Of a stretch of DNA of 33,465 nt, positions 1 through 8,487 are shown one piece after another. Numbering within the stretch: the stretch's first letter is position 1; each line of letters opens with the position of its first letter. The position numbers were made by a program, and so were the translations under genes. Under the pieces are notes generated by a model. That model did not search any database. It was not told the DNA's origin and was given only the letters and a program-made list of their open reading frames with translations. This DNA comes from an uncultured Paracoccaceae bacterium (GTDB taxonomy: Bacteria; Pseudomonadota; Alphaproteobacteria; Rhodobacterales; Rhodobacteraceae). The DNA is taken from contig CALDUK010000020.1 of assembly GCA_937924905.1 (NCBI GenBank), forward strand, positions 1 through 33,465, written 5' to 3'.

Positions 1-852
1 CAGATAGCGCGAAGCATAAGCGGCGGAACGATCCACCTTGGTGGAGTCTTTACCGGAGAAAGCGCCGCCACCGTGGGGTGCTGCACCGCCATATGTGTCG
101 ACGATAATCTTGCGGCCGGTAAGCCCGGCATCGCCATCGGGGCCGCCGATGACAAAAGTGCCGGTCGGGTTGACCCACCATTCGGTTTTGGGTGTGATCC
201 AGCCGTCTGGCAAAGCTTCGCGAATGTAGGGTTCGACAATCTCGCGGATATCGTCCGAGGATTGGTGTTCGCTTTCATGTTGGGTCGACAACACAATCGA
301 CGTCACCTCGACCGGCTTGCCCGCTTCGTAGCGGACGGAAAGCTGGGATTTGGCGTCAGGGCGCAACGTCGGTTCCTGTCCGGACTTCCGCGCATCTGCC
401 AGCCGTTTCAGGATGGCGTGGGCGTATTGGATGGGTGCCGGCATCAGCGCATCGGTTTCGCTGGTCGCATAGCCGAACATAATGCCCTGATCGCCTGCGC
501 CTTCGTCCTTGTTGCCGCTGGCATCGACGCCTTGCGCAATGTGAGCCGATTGCGCGTGCAGGTGGTTCGACACGCCCATATTGGCCCAGTGAAAGCCTTT
601 TTGTTCGTAGCCGATGTCTTTGACGCAGGTGCGCGCGATGTCTTCAACGCGGCTGAGGATGTCGCCCGGGCCGCGGACTTCGCCGGCAATCACAACGCGG
701 TCGGTGGTTGCCAGTGTTTCGCAGGCAACGCGGGCTTCGGGGTCTTCGGCGAGGAAGGCGTCCAGCACCGCGTCAGAGATGCGGTCGCAGACCTTGTCAG
801 GATGTCCTTCGGAAACGCTTTCCGAAGTAAAGATATAGTTTTGCCGGTTCAT
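1..852 (-). CDS. metK: S-adenosylmethionine synthetase (MetK), 3' end cut by window edge
   Basis: MetK makes S-adenosylmethionine from ATP and methionine in the cytosol, as a homotetramer. The reading frame opens at ATG 852 and stays open to base 1, giving 284 of the roughly 390 residues usual for the family, so about the last quarter is missing. The N-terminus has the family start ([16 protein letters not shown], with the ATP-site His and metal Asp), followed by [12 protein letters not shown] (methionine/ATP loop), and near the left edge [15 protein letters not shown] (P-loop-like stretch). It is the last gene here of a minus-strand row ybeY - corC-like - lnt - metK, 62 bp after the lnt stop, and that gap is occupied by a SAM/SAH riboswitch whose 3' strand is the metK Shine-Dalgarno. 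Expression is therefore expected to fall when AdoMet is abundant. Identification is essentially certain; only the C-terminus is unseen. Confidence 0.97.
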   Translation of the reverse strand, partial: MNRQNYIFTSESVSEGHPDKVCDRISDAVLDAFLAEDPEARVACETLATTDRVVIAGEVRGPGDILSRVEDIARTCVKDIGYEQKGFHWANMGVSNHLHAQSAHIAQGVDASGNKDEGAGDQGIMFGYATSETDALMPAPIQYAHAILKRLADARKSGQEPTLRPDAKSQLSVRYEAGKPVEVTSIVLSTQHESEHQSSDDIREIVEPYIREALPDGWITPKTEWWVNPTGTFVIGGPDGDAGLTGRKIIVDTYGGAAPHGGGAFSGKDSTKVDRSAAYASRYL

Positions 853-856
853 GGGG

Positions 857-904
857 TGCTCCGTTTTTGTTCGGGTCCGCCACGCCAGGAAGCCGTTGTG
901 GTGG
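857..904 (-). promoter_or_regulatory. SAM/SAH riboswitch in front of metK
   Basis: Read on the minus strand, bases 900-881 are CACAACGGCTTCCTGGCGTG, which I recognise as the conserved core of the SAM/SAH riboswitch class described upstream of metK in Rhodobacterales. A P1 stem forms between CAC (900-898) and GTG (883-881) and extends outward through 901/880, 903/878 and 904/877 with one A-C mismatch. The loop GCTTCC can pair with GGAGC (862-858), and GGAG (862-859) is the metK Shine-Dalgarno, six bases before ATG 852. Ligand-stabilised pseudoknot formation would hide the ribosome site, so control is translational. The element starts about 10 bp after the lnt stop codon. The core match and the geometry are seen directly; ligand response is inferred from the family. 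Confidence 0.93.
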
Positions 905-914
905 TCAAATGCGG

Positions 915-2390
915 TTACGACGGGAACGGGTGGTTTGCAATGGTGTTGCGTCTTTTCGCCCGCAATAGCGCGGCGAGGGTTAAAAGAAGGATCACATAAA
1001 GTGGAATATTCCCGGTTCGCGCATAAAGCGTTTTGGTCCCTTGGGGAACCGGCAGGGACAATGTACCTGTCTGATCAAGCGACAGGCTGGCGGTCACGCG
1101 CCCGGCAGCGTCGATCACCGCCGAGTGGCCGCGATTGGCGACGCGGACCACGGGCAGACCTTGTTCAACAGCGCGGAAGCGGGCCTGATCAAAGTGCTGG
1201 GCCGGGCCCGCGAACGTGCCAAACCACGCGTCGTTCGTCATCAGCAGGATATAGTCCGCCCGCGCGCCTGCCTTGAAAAGATGACGCGGGAAGATGCCTT
1301 CGTAACAGATCAGAGGCAGCGCGCGGCCAAGGGGCGTGTCGATCAGGCGCACGCCTGAGCCGGGCGTAAAACCGTTGGATGTGGTGGCGGCCAGTGCGCG
1401 CAGAAACGCCAGACGGAACGGGATATATTCGCCGAACGGGACCAGATGCACCTTGTCATAGGTCTGAACCTGCGTGCCGTCGGGGGCCAGATGGACCAGC
1501 GCATTGTGCCAATTGTCACCGTCGCGCCGATTGATGCCGGTGATCAAAGGCGCGGGGCCCGCGGCAATGGCGAGTGTGCGCAATGTTTGTTCGGCGCGGT
1601 CCAGCGGAAAGACCACCGCGACCTCGGGCAGGACAATAAGGTCCGGGGCATTGGCGGCGGCGGCGGCCGCTGCCGTCAGGTCGCGCAGCTGTGTGATATG
1701 ACCGGGCACAGCCATGCGATCCCATTTTTCGGCCTGCGGGATATTCGGGTGGACCAGCGCGACGGTGCCCAGACTGGATGTGGGGGCCGCTGTGTCGGTC
1801 GTCCCCAGCGCCCAAAGGCCGGCTGCGATGGCCAAGACCGCAATCTGCGGCGCGAACAGGCGTGTGCGCAACGTCAGAGCCGCGGCCAGACCCAGCGTCA
1901 GGCCCGTCAGGCCATAGCTGCCCATCAGGCTGACCAGCCAGATGGTTTCGCCCTGCCCCCAGATATAGGCGGGCATGGCCCAGGGAAAGCCAGTGAAGAT
2001 GTGACCGCGCAACAGTTCGGCCACCGTAAGCGTTGCGGCAAGGCCCAGCGCGCGGGTGTTGGATGATCGGCCCAGGCGATGCGCCGCCCAGCCGGCGCCT
2101 GCCCAAAACAGCGCCAGCCCGCCGGCCAGCAGGATCAGCGCAAAAGGCGCCATCCAGCCATGGGTCGCCGCATCAACCAGAAATGGTTCGACAATCCAGT
2201 GCAGCGTCAGCGCGAAATAAGCCAAACCCGCAAGCCATGCGCGCCCGAACGCTGCGCGCGGTGTGGCAGCTTGCGACACCGACCAGATCAAAAGCGCGAA
2301 CGCCGGAAAGGCGACGGGCCAAAGGTGAAACGGCGCGTGGCCCAGCCCTGCGCCGAGGCCGCTGATGAGCGCGAGGAGTATCGTGGCCAC
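915..2390 (-). CDS. lnt: Apolipoprotein N-acyltransferase (Lnt)
   Basis: Lnt is an inner-membrane enzyme that adds the third acyl chain to the N-terminal cysteine of lipoproteins, the last maturation step. The 491-residue protein has a hydrophobic N-terminal half with several membrane segments (about 1-40, 50-70, 80-105, 150-195) and then a nitrilase-like periplasmic domain (about 205-450) and a final membrane segment (about 462-477). The Glu-Lys-Cys triad is visible: E256 in [10 protein letters not shown]313 in [12 protein letters not shown], and C362 in [11 protein letters not shown]. Length is normal. The start is GTG 2390, with GGAG about eight bases upstream; an AT-poor 69-bp gap separates it from the corC-like stop. 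It lies between corC-like and metK, the same arrangement known in many proteobacteria (ybeY-corC-lnt). Confidence is high. Confidence 0.96.
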   Translation of the reverse strand: MATILLALISGLGAGLGHAPFHLWPVAFPAFALLIWSVSQAATPRAAFGRAWLAGLAYFALTLHWIVEPFLVDAATHGWMAPFALILLAGGLALFWAGAGWAAHRLGRSSNTRALGLAATLTVAELLRGHIFTGFPWAMPAYIWGQGETIWLVSLMGSYGLTGLTLGLAAALTLRTRLFAPQIAVLAIAAGLWALGTTDTAAPTSSLGTVALVHPNIPQAEKWDRMAVPGHITQLRDLTAAAAAAANAPDLIVLPEVAVVFPLDRAEQTLRTLAIAAGPAPLITGINRRDGDNWHNALVHLAPDGTQVQTYDKVHLVPFGEYIPFRLAFLRALAATTSNGFTPGSGVRLIDTPLGRALPLICYEGIFPRHLFKAGARADYILLMTNDAWFGTFAGPAQHFDQARFRAVEQGLPVVRVANRGHSAVIDAAGRVTASLSLDQTGTLSLPVPQGTKTLYARTGNIPLYVILLLTLAALLRAKRRNTIANHPFPS

Positions 2391-2459
2391 GCAGAAAGCT
2401 CCGGTCTCTGTGTACGCGACCGGTTCTAGCGCAGGCCCGACCGGATGGCCATGTATGGC

Positions 2460-3347
2460 TTATTCGGCGGCTTGTTTCTGAACCGAGGACAGACGCACGC
2501 GCAGACGTTTCACGCGGCGCGGGTCAGCATCGACCACTTCGAAGTCAAAACCATCGGGGTGTTTCACCACTTCGCCGCGCGCGGGCACGCGGCCTGCAAG
2601 CCGGATGACCAGCCCGCCCAACGTGTCGACTTCTTCCATGTCGTCGCCGACGAGCAGCTTTTGACCAATAGCGCTTTCAAAGTCGTCCACCGGTGTGCGC
2701 GATTGCGCCAGATAGCAGCCGGGGGCTTCTTCGACCCAGAACTGGCTTTCTTCGATGTCGTGTTCGTCTTCGATTTCGCCGATCACCTGTTCGATCAGGT
2801 CTTCGATGGTGACCAGACCGTCAACGCCACCGTATTCATCAATCACCAAGGCCATATGAATGCGGTCTGTCTGCATCTTCTGCAACAGCACCCCGATTGG
2901 CATAGACGGCGGCGCATAGAGAAGCGGGCGCATCATTTGTTCCAATGCGAATTTGGCTTTCTGGCCGCCATTGAAGCCGTATTTCAGCGCGAAGTCCTTG
3001 AGGTGGACAAGTCCAAGCGGCGTGTCCAGCGTGTCGCGATAGACCGGCAGACGTGTCAGGCCGCTTTGTCGGAAAATTTCAAGCAATTCGTCGCGTGTTA
3101 CATCGGCTGCGACCGAGACAACTTCGACCTTGGGCACCATCACGTCTTCGACACGAAGCCGCGCCAGATTGGCCAGACTGCGGCCGCGCGCGGCCAATGT
3201 TCCGTTGGAGGACCCGGCCATACTGCCGGTGTCAGGCTGAGACCCGTTTCCAAAGCCGCGCAAAAGCCGCGTCAGGAAACCCTGCGATGTATCGTCTTCT
3301 GATTGCGCGCTTTGCGCTGCGCCAGAAGAGCCGTCGTTTTCGCCCAT
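2460..3347 (-). CDS. corC: CorC/HlyC-family CBS-domain protein (hemolysin-family, ion-efflux associated)
   Basis: The 295-residue protein lacks membrane segments and consists of a low-complexity Ser/Gly/Asp-rich N-terminus (1-50), a CBS-domain pair (about 66-195) and a CorC_HlyC transporter-associated domain (about 210-290). Diagnostic pieces are VEDVMVPKVEVVSV at the entrance of the first CBS domain and VIDEYGGVDGLVTIEDL (about 168-184) in the second. Proteins of this type have been linked to Mg/Co efflux and bind adenine nucleotides through the CBS pair; the hemolysin name is historical. It lies 49 bp after ybeY and before lnt, matching the conserved ybeY-corC-lnt order, so co-transcription is likely. 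GGAAAGGA lies just before the ATG. The symbol is by synteny and domain content; the exact substrate cannot be read from the sequence. Confidence 0.9.
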   Translation of the reverse strand: MGENDGSSGAAQSAQSEDDTSQGFLTRLLRGFGNGSQPDTGSMAGSSNGTLAARGRSLANLARLRVEDVMVPKVEVVSVAADVTRDELLEIFRQSGLTRLPVYRDTLDTPLGLVHLKDFALKYGFNGGQKAKFALEQMMRPLLYAPPSMPIGVLLQKMQTDRIHMALVIDEYGGVDGLVTIEDLIEQVIGEIEDEHDIEESQFWVEEAPGCYLAQSRTPVDDFESAIGQKLLVGDDMEEVDTLGGLVIRLAGRVPARGEVVKHPDGFDFEVVDADPRRVKRLRVRLSSVQKQAAE

Positions 3348-3379
3348 TTATCCTTTCCATCGAAATCAAAGCCGTTCTT

Positions 3380-3396
3380 CCCATACAAGATATGGG
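3380..3396 (-). repeat. Small intercistronic hairpin between ybeY and the corC-like gene
   Basis: A perfect 6-bp inverted repeat (CCCATA / TATGGG, 5-base loop) sits immediately after the ybeY stop codon. No run of T follows on either strand, so it does not look like an intrinsic terminator. It could stabilise or attenuate the polycistronic message, or be chance. Confidence 0.4.
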
Positions 3397-3879
3397 TCAT
3401 TCATAAGGGTTTGGCACCCCCAATACGCGAAGTATTGCGATTTCCTGCGATTCCATCAAGTCACCGTCTTTTTCGCGCATGTGATCGTAGCCCAGAAGAT
3501 GCAGGACACCGTGCACGATAAGATGAAGAATGTGTTGGTCTAAAGGCTTTTTCTGTTCTTTTGCTTCGGCCTGGCATGTCTCATACGCAAGCGCGATATC
3601 GCCCAGTTCCGGCGTTGTCGCCTTGGCGGGGTGCGCGCCGTCCTGATCGGCGGCGCGGTCTTCGGACGGCCAGGACAGGACGTTTGTTGGCTGTGGACGG
3701 GCGCGAAAATCCGCGTTGAGTGCTGCGATGCGCGCGTCATCTGCCGCCAAAAGCGCGACGTCATAGGCGTTGGGGTCCAGCCCCAAATGCACCAGCGTCG
3801 CAGCGACGGCGCGGTCAGCCAGCGCCTGAAGCCCAAGCTTTTCCCAACGGGTGTCTTCGGAAATGACATCAACGCTCAT
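3397..3879 (-). CDS. ybeY: YbeY, endoribonuclease / 16S rRNA maturation factor
   Basis: YbeY is a small zinc-dependent RNase needed for correct 16S rRNA 3'-end processing and late ribosome quality control. The 160-residue protein carries the family signature HGVLHLLGYDH (H123, H127 and H133 as the zinc ligands) near the C-terminus, plus the upstream TNVLSWP segment (65-71) that usually reads TNVLSFP. Length is typical. It starts at ATG 3879 and appears to be the first gene of the ybeY - corC-like - lnt (- metK) row. In many proteobacteria phoH precedes ybeY, but here a divergent sugar-acid operon begins 81 bp upstream, so phoH is absent from this spot. Confidence is high from the metal-binding motif and synteny. 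Confidence 0.96.
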   Translation of the reverse strand: MSVDVISEDTRWEKLGLQALADRAVAATLVHLGLDPNAYDVALLAADDARIAALNADFRARPQPTNVLSWPSEDRAADQDGAHPAKATTPELGDIALAYETCQAEAKEQKKPLDQHILHLIVHGVLHLLGYDHMREKDGDLMESQEIAILRVLGVPNPYE

Positions 3880-3925
3880 CCCTGTGGTCTATACCGGCGG
3901 CAGGCGCGTTGCCAGACGGCGGGGC

Positions 3926-3960
3926 TTGAACTTTCCGCGCTTTCGCGGTCAATCAGGGCC
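3926..3960 (+). promoter_or_regulatory. Candidate promoter with internal dyad for the galactonate-type operon
   Basis: TTGAAC (3926-3931) is followed after 17 bases by TCAATC (3949-3954), a plausible though weak -35/-10 pair. The spacer holds an inverted repeat CCGCG-CTTT-CGCGG (3935-3948), a natural place for a repressor to bind. Transcription would start about at ATG 3961, so the first gene may be translated leaderless; no clear Shine-Dalgarno is visible there. This is inference from spacing only. Confidence 0.35.
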
Positions 3961-4869
3961 ATGGGTTCCGAGACCTCATATGCCGATTGGATCGCTGTCG
4001 ATTGGGGCACGTCGAACCTGCGGGTCTGGGCCATGCGCGCATCCGGCCCGGTGGCCGATGCCCGGTCTGACCAAGGGATGGGTACGCTGGAGCCAGAGGC
4101 ATTCGAACCCGCCTTGCTGGACCTGATCGAACCTTGGTTGGGTGCAGCCCCCATGCCGGTGATTGCCTGCGGCATGGTTGGCGCGAAACAAGGCTGGGCC
4201 GAAGCGCCTTATGCGGCGGTTCCCTGCCCCCCTGTCAGCCTGGCAACAGTAACGCCAAATGTGCAGGATCGCCGGTTGGTCGTGCATATTCTGCCGGGTC
4301 TTTCGCAAGCCAGCCCGGCTGATGTGATGCGGGGCGAAGAAACCCAGATTGCCGGGTATCTGGCCGATGTGCCCGAGTTTGACGGTATTCTGTGTATGCC
4401 CGGAACGCATACGAAATGGGTCCAGGTTTCAGCCGGTGAGGTGGTGAGTTTTCGCACTTTTATGACCGGCGAGATGTTTGCACTTTTGTCCACTGGGTCG
4501 GTTTTGCGGCATTCGATGGATGACCATTGGGACGATGCGGCGTTTCAGGACGCCGTGCGCGATGGGCTTTCTGACCCTCAGGCCCTGGCGGGCCGGTTCT
4601 TTGGGCTTCGCGCCGAAGGGCTGTTGGGCGCGCCCCGCGAGGGCAAGGCGCGTGCGCGGCTGTCCGGTCTGTTGATCGGAGCCGAGCTGGCGGCTGCAAA
4701 ACCTTATTGGCTGGGACAGCGGATTGCGCTTTTGGGGTCTGGCCGGCTGGCGGGGCTATATGCCGACGCGTTGACAGGCGAAGGCGCAGCCCCTGAAATG
4801 GTCGATGTGACCGATGCAACCCTGCGCGGACTGACCGCCGCCTATGCACGTTTGAAGGACCGTCTATGA
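3961..4869 (+). CDS. dgoK: 2-dehydro-3-deoxygalactonokinase (DgoK)
   Basis: DgoK phosphorylates 2-keto-3-deoxy-D-galactonate to its 6-phosphate with ATP, the second-to-last step of the De Ley-Doudoroff galactonate route. The 302-residue protein opens with the sugar-kinase phosphate loop DWGTSNLRVW (14-23), and contains CGMVGAKQGW, MPGTHTKWV (about 145-155) and LLGSGRLAGLYADAL, all typical of the DgoK family. The frame is open further upstream, but that part overlaps the divergent ybeY gene; ATG 3961 gives the family-length protein and starts right at the conserved region. The stop overlaps the start of the aldolase gene by 4 bp, so the two act as a translationally coupled pair. The kinase-aldolase pairing fixes the substrate class well. 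Confidence 0.93.
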   Translation: MGSETSYADWIAVDWGTSNLRVWAMRASGPVADARSDQGMGTLEPEAFEPALLDLIEPWLGAAPMPVIACGMVGAKQGWAEAPYAAVPCPPVSLATVTPNVQDRRLVVHILPGLSQASPADVMRGEETQIAGYLADVPEFDGILCMPGTHTKWVQVSAGEVVSFRTFMTGEMFALLSTGSVLRHSMDDHWDDAAFQDAVRDGLSDPQALAGRFFGLRAEGLLGAPREGKARARLSGLLIGAELAAAKPYWLGQRIALLGSGRLAGLYADALTGEGAAPEMVDVTDATLRGLTAAYARLKDRL

Positions 4870-5471
4870 GCCATCCCCTGATTGCTATTTTGCGCGGCAT
4901 TGATCCGGACGAGGCCGCAGCCGTGGCGACGGTGCTGGTTGGCGCAGGCCTGACCCGGATCGAGGTGCCGCTGAATTCACCGTCGCCGTTTGTGTCGATC
5001 CAGCGGATGGTCGAAGCGGTCGGTGACACCGCGTTGATTGGTGCGGGCACGGTTTTGACGCCTGCCGATGTGATGCGCGTGCGCGATGCGGGCGGGCAGT
5101 TGATCGTGTCGCCCAATTGCGATGCCGAGGTAATCGCGCAGACCAAAGCACTGGGGATGCGGAGCTTTCCCGGCGTGCTGACCCCAAGCGAATGTTTTGC
5201 GGCACTGAAAGCGGGGGCGGATGGTCTGAAGGTCTTTCCCGCGTTTCAAATGGGTTATGACGGATTGAAGGCCGTGCGGGCTGTTTTGCCGGTGACGACC
5301 GAGATTTTCATGGTTGGTGGCGTCGGGCCGGAGAACTTTGCCGATTGGCGCAAGGCCGGGGCCAATGGGTTTGGTCTGGGCAGTTGGCTGTACAAACCGG
5401 GCGATGACGTGGGCGGGATTGCATCTCGGGCGCGCGACGCCCTGCAGGCCTGGGAGGCAAGTGCAACATGA
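4866..5471 (+). CDS. dgoA: 2-dehydro-3-deoxy-6-phosphogalactonate aldolase
   Basis: A class I aldolase that splits 2-keto-3-deoxy-6-phosphogalactonate into pyruvate and glyceraldehyde-3-phosphate. The 201-residue chain has the compact KDPG/KDPGal aldolase barrel: ILRGI at the start, IEVPLNSP with the catalytic E33, IGAGTVLTP, SPNCD, FPGVLTPSE, and the Schiff-base lysine K122 in GLKVFPA. IEVPLNSP, SPNCD and GSWLYKPG favour the galactonate member over the KDPG aldolase Eda. Start and stop both overlap the flanking genes by 4 bp (ATGA). Together with the kinase before it, this is the lower half of the galactonate pathway. Confidence 0.94.
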   Translation: MSHPLIAILRGIDPDEAAAVATVLVGAGLTRIEVPLNSPSPFVSIQRMVEAVGDTALIGAGTVLTPADVMRVRDAGGQLIVSPNCDAEVIAQTKALGMRSFPGVLTPSECFAALKAGADGLKVFPAFQMGYDGLKAVRAVLPVTTEIFMVGGVGPENFADWRKAGANGFGLGSWLYKPGDDVGGIASRARDALQAWEASAT

Positions 5472-6328
5472 GCGAAGTGTTTGACGACACGCGCTGCGCG
5501 CTGGGGGAAGGCGCGTTGTGGCACCCGGCACGCGGTCAATTGTTCTGGTTCGATATCCTGAACGGACGGCTGTTGAGCCGCGATGCGGGCGCGACCCGCA
5601 TGGTGCAGTTTGACGAGATGGTGTCGCTGGCCGGTTGGGTCGATGATGCATCGCTTTTGATTGCCTCGGAAACACGGCTTTTCCTGTTCGATCTGGACAG
5701 CGAGCGGCGCGAGGATGTCGAAGGGCTGGAGGCGGACAACCCGCGCACCCGGTCAAATGACGGGCGCGCCGACCCTTGGGGCGGGCTTTGGGTCAGCACG
5801 ATGGGCAAGGATGCCGCGTCAGGGGCCGGAACGATTTACCGCTATTATCAGGGGCGACTGACGCCGGTTGTGGACAATATCACTATCCCCAATGCCATCT
5901 GTTTTTCGCCGGATCGTCGGTATGCCTATTACACCGACACTGTGACAGGTCAGGTGATGCGCCTGGCCCTTGAAGCAGACCATGGCTGGCCCGATGGGGC
6001 GGCTGAGGTTTGGCTGGATTTGCGCGACGAGGGGCTGAACCCCGATGGGGCCATCGTCGATGCGGCGGGGCATTTCTGGAACGCGCAATGGGGCGCATCG
6101 CGGGTTGCGGTCTATGACCCGGATGGGGTGTTCGTAAAGGCTGTTCCGTTCGAGGCGGCGCATACCAGTTGTCCGGCCTTTGGCGGGCCCGAGCTGACCA
6201 CGCTTTATTGCACATCGGCGATGGAGAACCTGACCGAGGCCGACCTGGCCGGACCAGTGCGCCATGGGATGACCTTTGCGGCCCCCGAGATTGGCAAGGG
6301 TCAGGCTGAGCATCGGGTCAAGCTTTAG
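5468..6328 (+). CDS. SMP-30/gluconolactonase family lactonase (probably sugar lactone hydrolase)
   Basis: The 286-residue protein is a six-bladed propeller of the SMP-30/gluconolactonase/LRE family, which opens aldonolactones with a divalent metal. The metal and substrate residues are visible: E14 in LGEGALWHP, N98-D99 in RSNDGRADPWGG, N142 in PNAICFSPD, and D193 in NPDGAIVDAAGHFWNAQWG. It is cytosolic, with no signal peptide. It overlaps the aldolase gene by 4 bp, making it the third gene of the operon, so its likely substrate is galactono-lactone (or a related aldonolactone) produced by a sugar dehydrogenase encoded elsewhere. Its stop overlaps that of the convergent glycosyltransferase. 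The family is clear; the sugar is inferred from the neighbours. Confidence 0.9.
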   Translation: MSEVFDDTRCALGEGALWHPARGQLFWFDILNGRLLSRDAGATRMVQFDEMVSLAGWVDDASLLIASETRLFLFDLDSERREDVEGLEADNPRTRSNDGRADPWGGLWVSTMGKDAASGAGTIYRYYQGRLTPVVDNITIPNAICFSPDRRYAYYTDTVTGQVMRLALEADHGWPDGAAEVWLDLRDEGLNPDGAIVDAAGHFWNAQWGASRVAVYDPDGVFVKAVPFEAAHTSCPAFGGPELTTLYCTSAMENLTEADLAGPVRHGMTFAAPEIGKGQAEHRVKL

Positions 6329-8487
6329 GGTTTGTCCAGTTTGACCGTCCAGTAAAACGGCGCGCCTTCGGGCGTGGCGGCCACGTCATCGGGGATGACT
6401 TGTGGGCCTGCCAGATGCACATTGGCCCCGAAATTGGTCGCAATCCGCGACAGATGCTGCATTCGGGGCGATGTGATCTGCGCGAAAAGCGCCGCATAGT
6501 CCGGGTCTGCGCGCAACTGGCGCGCCCGCGCCTGATGCCATGCAACGGCTTGTTCGTGCGCTTCGGCGACACCCGGCAGTGCCACTAAGGCGGCTTTTTC
6601 TGCGGCGACGCGCCGAGCGAGCCTTTGAATGGACATGTCTTTTTCAGCATTGTGGTTCATACGAAACCAATAGGCCAAGCCCTGTGCGCGTTTGGTGCGG
6701 TTGCCCTTGCCGCGTTCGCGCTTGATCAAAAAGCTTTCAGCACTGCGCACCGCATAGTGGTTCAGCGTGACATGTTCATAGCCCCATTGCCCCTTGCTCA
6801 TCCGCCAGGCGCGTTGCCAGACAGAGGCGGGCATCGGCCGCCCGCCTGCATCGACCCAGGACAGGCTGTCTTGCACCGTCGCGTTCAGGCCTTTGGGGCG
6901 GTGAACCCCCATCCGCCGGAACAAACCCGCATTGCGATACAGGCTTTTGAAGGCCCAAGCCTGCAAAGGGCGCGGCGCAAACGCGGGCGCGCAGCGGGTG
7001 AAGCGCTGGGTCACGGGCTGGTCTTGAAAACCAGGCTGATCCGCATTGCCGAACAAACGCCACGGCATGGAAATGACATGCGCGTCGGGCAAGGCGGTCA
7101 GCAAATCAACCAAACGGCCATCGCCTGTGTGAATGTTGATGTATTCATCAACATCAAGCGGCAAAAGCCAGTTGGCCTGTTCAACCACTTTTTCGTCTTC
7201 GGCGGCGCGAAAAGCGGCGTATTGCGGGACTTTGCCGCTGTGGCGATACGGGTTGTCACGGCGCGTGACACCCGCGTCTTGCAAGCAGTCCAGCAGACGG
7301 TCTGTGCCGTCTTCGCAGTCGTTTGTGTAGACAAGATGATGGGCCGCGCCGAGCGCGCGGTTATGCGCAATCCAGTCCAGGACAAACGGGCCTTCGTTTT
7401 TCATCGCGGTCACGATGGTCAAACGCGGGTCAGTGGGGCGGGGCGCAATCGGTGCGGCGCGCGGAAGGCGCAAAGGCGCGCGGTCAAAGCTTTGGGTCAG
7501 ATGTGGGATCAGGCCCGGTTCTTCGCGCAACTCGGATTTCTTTACCAAGTGCCCGACCTCGACCCCCGGATAGACGATGCCGATTGCGCGGATAAACGAT
7601 GGCGCGGCAGTGTCGGCTGGCATCAGGCCCAGTGGTTTGCCGGGTGCAAATCCCACAAGATCGGGGCAATGACCGGGCGCAAAGGCCCAGGACAACAGCC
7701 CACGACGTTCAGTGCGGCGGCGTGCAATGTGATCTCCATGGGGGGCTGGTTGGCCTTTGCGCAATCGCCATGGATAGGTTTCGATCCCTTTCAGCGCGAC
7801 AGCGCGGTTCGTGTGGGTGACGGCCAGATCAAACGGATTGACCTGATCGGGCGCGGGCAAAAGCAGGTCTGAGATGTTCAGAAAGGCCACCGCACGCGCC
7901 TGGGCCAGATAGGCGTAGTAGATCAGATCCAGAAAGCCGCGTTCCCACAAAGGGGCACGCCACGGGTTGATGCGGGGTGCGCTGCGCTTTGGCGCCGCGG
8001 GCGCTGTGTTGGGGTCGGACATATCCGGGCCGTCTGCGCGCCCAAGCGGGCGGTCGCAGGTGACCACAAGCACAGGCATGGCGGGGTTCAGGTCGGCAAG
8101 CGCATGCGCAAAACTCACCTGCCCTGGCGCGGACCGGTCAAGGATCACCGCTGTTTCGGCCCCTACCGCGCGGGCGTGGTAGGTCAGCCAATCAAGCGTG
8201 GCCTCGGGCGTTTCAGCGGTGCGGATCGCAAACAAAACGGATTTGCCGGAACAGAGTTGAATTTCAGGAGGCTTTGGCGTCAGGCCATCTGTCCGTGGCA
8301 ACAGGGCATTCAGCGCGCGCCGCCCGCCCTTGATGTTGTTTGCCTTGCCACCTGTCGCCCCGGTGATCTGTTCGGCTGTGATGCCCGCACAGAAGAACAC
8401 ACGCGCCCCGCCGTCTTCGGTCAGCGCGCCAAGTGCCGGCAAGGATTTCACATCTGTCGAAAGCCAGGTGCGGGTATCGACCGGCAC
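6325..8487 (-). CDS. Glycosyltransferase family 2-type protein with tandem GT-A-like modules
   Basis: A 720-residue protein. The second half (about 353-600) is a full glycosyltransferase domain of the Glyco_tranf_2_4 type: LTIVTAMKNEGPFVLDW, VYTNDCEDGTDRLLD, and the metal/nucleotide-sugar DxD in LLPLDVDEYI (D445, D447). The first half (about 80-320) looks like a worn copy of the same fold: TPEATLDWLTYHARAVGA (93-110) aligns with NEGPFVLDWIAHNRALGA (364-381), and AFLNISDLL (201-209) sits where DxD should be but reads N204-I-S206. So one active and one probably inactive module are likely. No signal peptide; it probably works at the cytoplasmic membrane face on a surface glycan. Start is GTG 8487, abutting the stop of the gene before it; it is the last gene of the three-gene operon. 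Confidence 0.82.
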   Translation of the reverse strand: MPVDTRTWLSTDVKSLPALGALTEDGGARVFFCAGITAEQITGATGGKANNIKGGRRALNALLPRTDGLTPKPPEIQLCSGKSVLFAIRTAETPEATLDWLTYHARAVGAETAVILDRSAPGQVSFAHALADLNPAMPVLVVTCDRPLGRADGPDMSDPNTAPAAPKRSAPRINPWRAPLWERGFLDLIYYAYLAQARAVAFLNISDLLLPAPDQVNPFDLAVTHTNRAVALKGIETYPWRLRKGQPAPHGDHIARRRTERRGLLSWAFAPGHCPDLVGFAPGKPLGLMPADTAAPSFIRAIGIVYPGVEVGHLVKKSELREEPGLIPHLTQSFDRAPLRLPRAAPIAPRPTDPRLTIVTAMKNEGPFVLDWIAHNRALGAAHHLVYTNDCEDGTDRLLDCLQDAGVTRRDNPYRHSGKVPQYAAFRAAEDEKVVEQANWLLPLDVDEYINIHTGDGRLVDLLTALPDAHVISMPWRLFGNADQPGFQDQPVTQRFTRCAPAFAPRPLQAWAFKSLYRNAGLFRRMGVHRPKGLNATVQDSLSWVDAGGRPMPASVWQRAWRMSKGQWGYEHVTLNHYAVRSAESFLIKRERGKGNRTKRAQGLAYWFRMNHNAEKDMSIQRLARRVAAEKAALVALPGVAEAHEQAVAWHQARARQLRADPDYAALFAQITSPRMQHLSRIATNFGANVHLAGPQVIPDDVAATPEGAPFYWTVKLDKP

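Noticed and set aside
73..999. A 308-residue open frame on the plus strand
   Set aside because: It covers the antisense of metK and of the riboswitch; metK has all family motifs and the riboswitch is on the minus strand.
2445..3302. A 285-residue open frame on the plus strand
   Set aside because: It is antisense to the CBS-domain gene with its VIDEYGG motif; the shadow protein has no recognisable feature.
3631..3960. N-terminal extension of the dgoK frame by 110 residues
   Set aside because: It overlaps ybeY on the other strand and lies before the conserved kinase start DWGTSN, so it is not coding.
6625..7872. A 415-residue open frame on the plus strand
   Set aside because: It is antisense to the tandem glycosyltransferase gene, which has a clear DxD motif and typical codon use.
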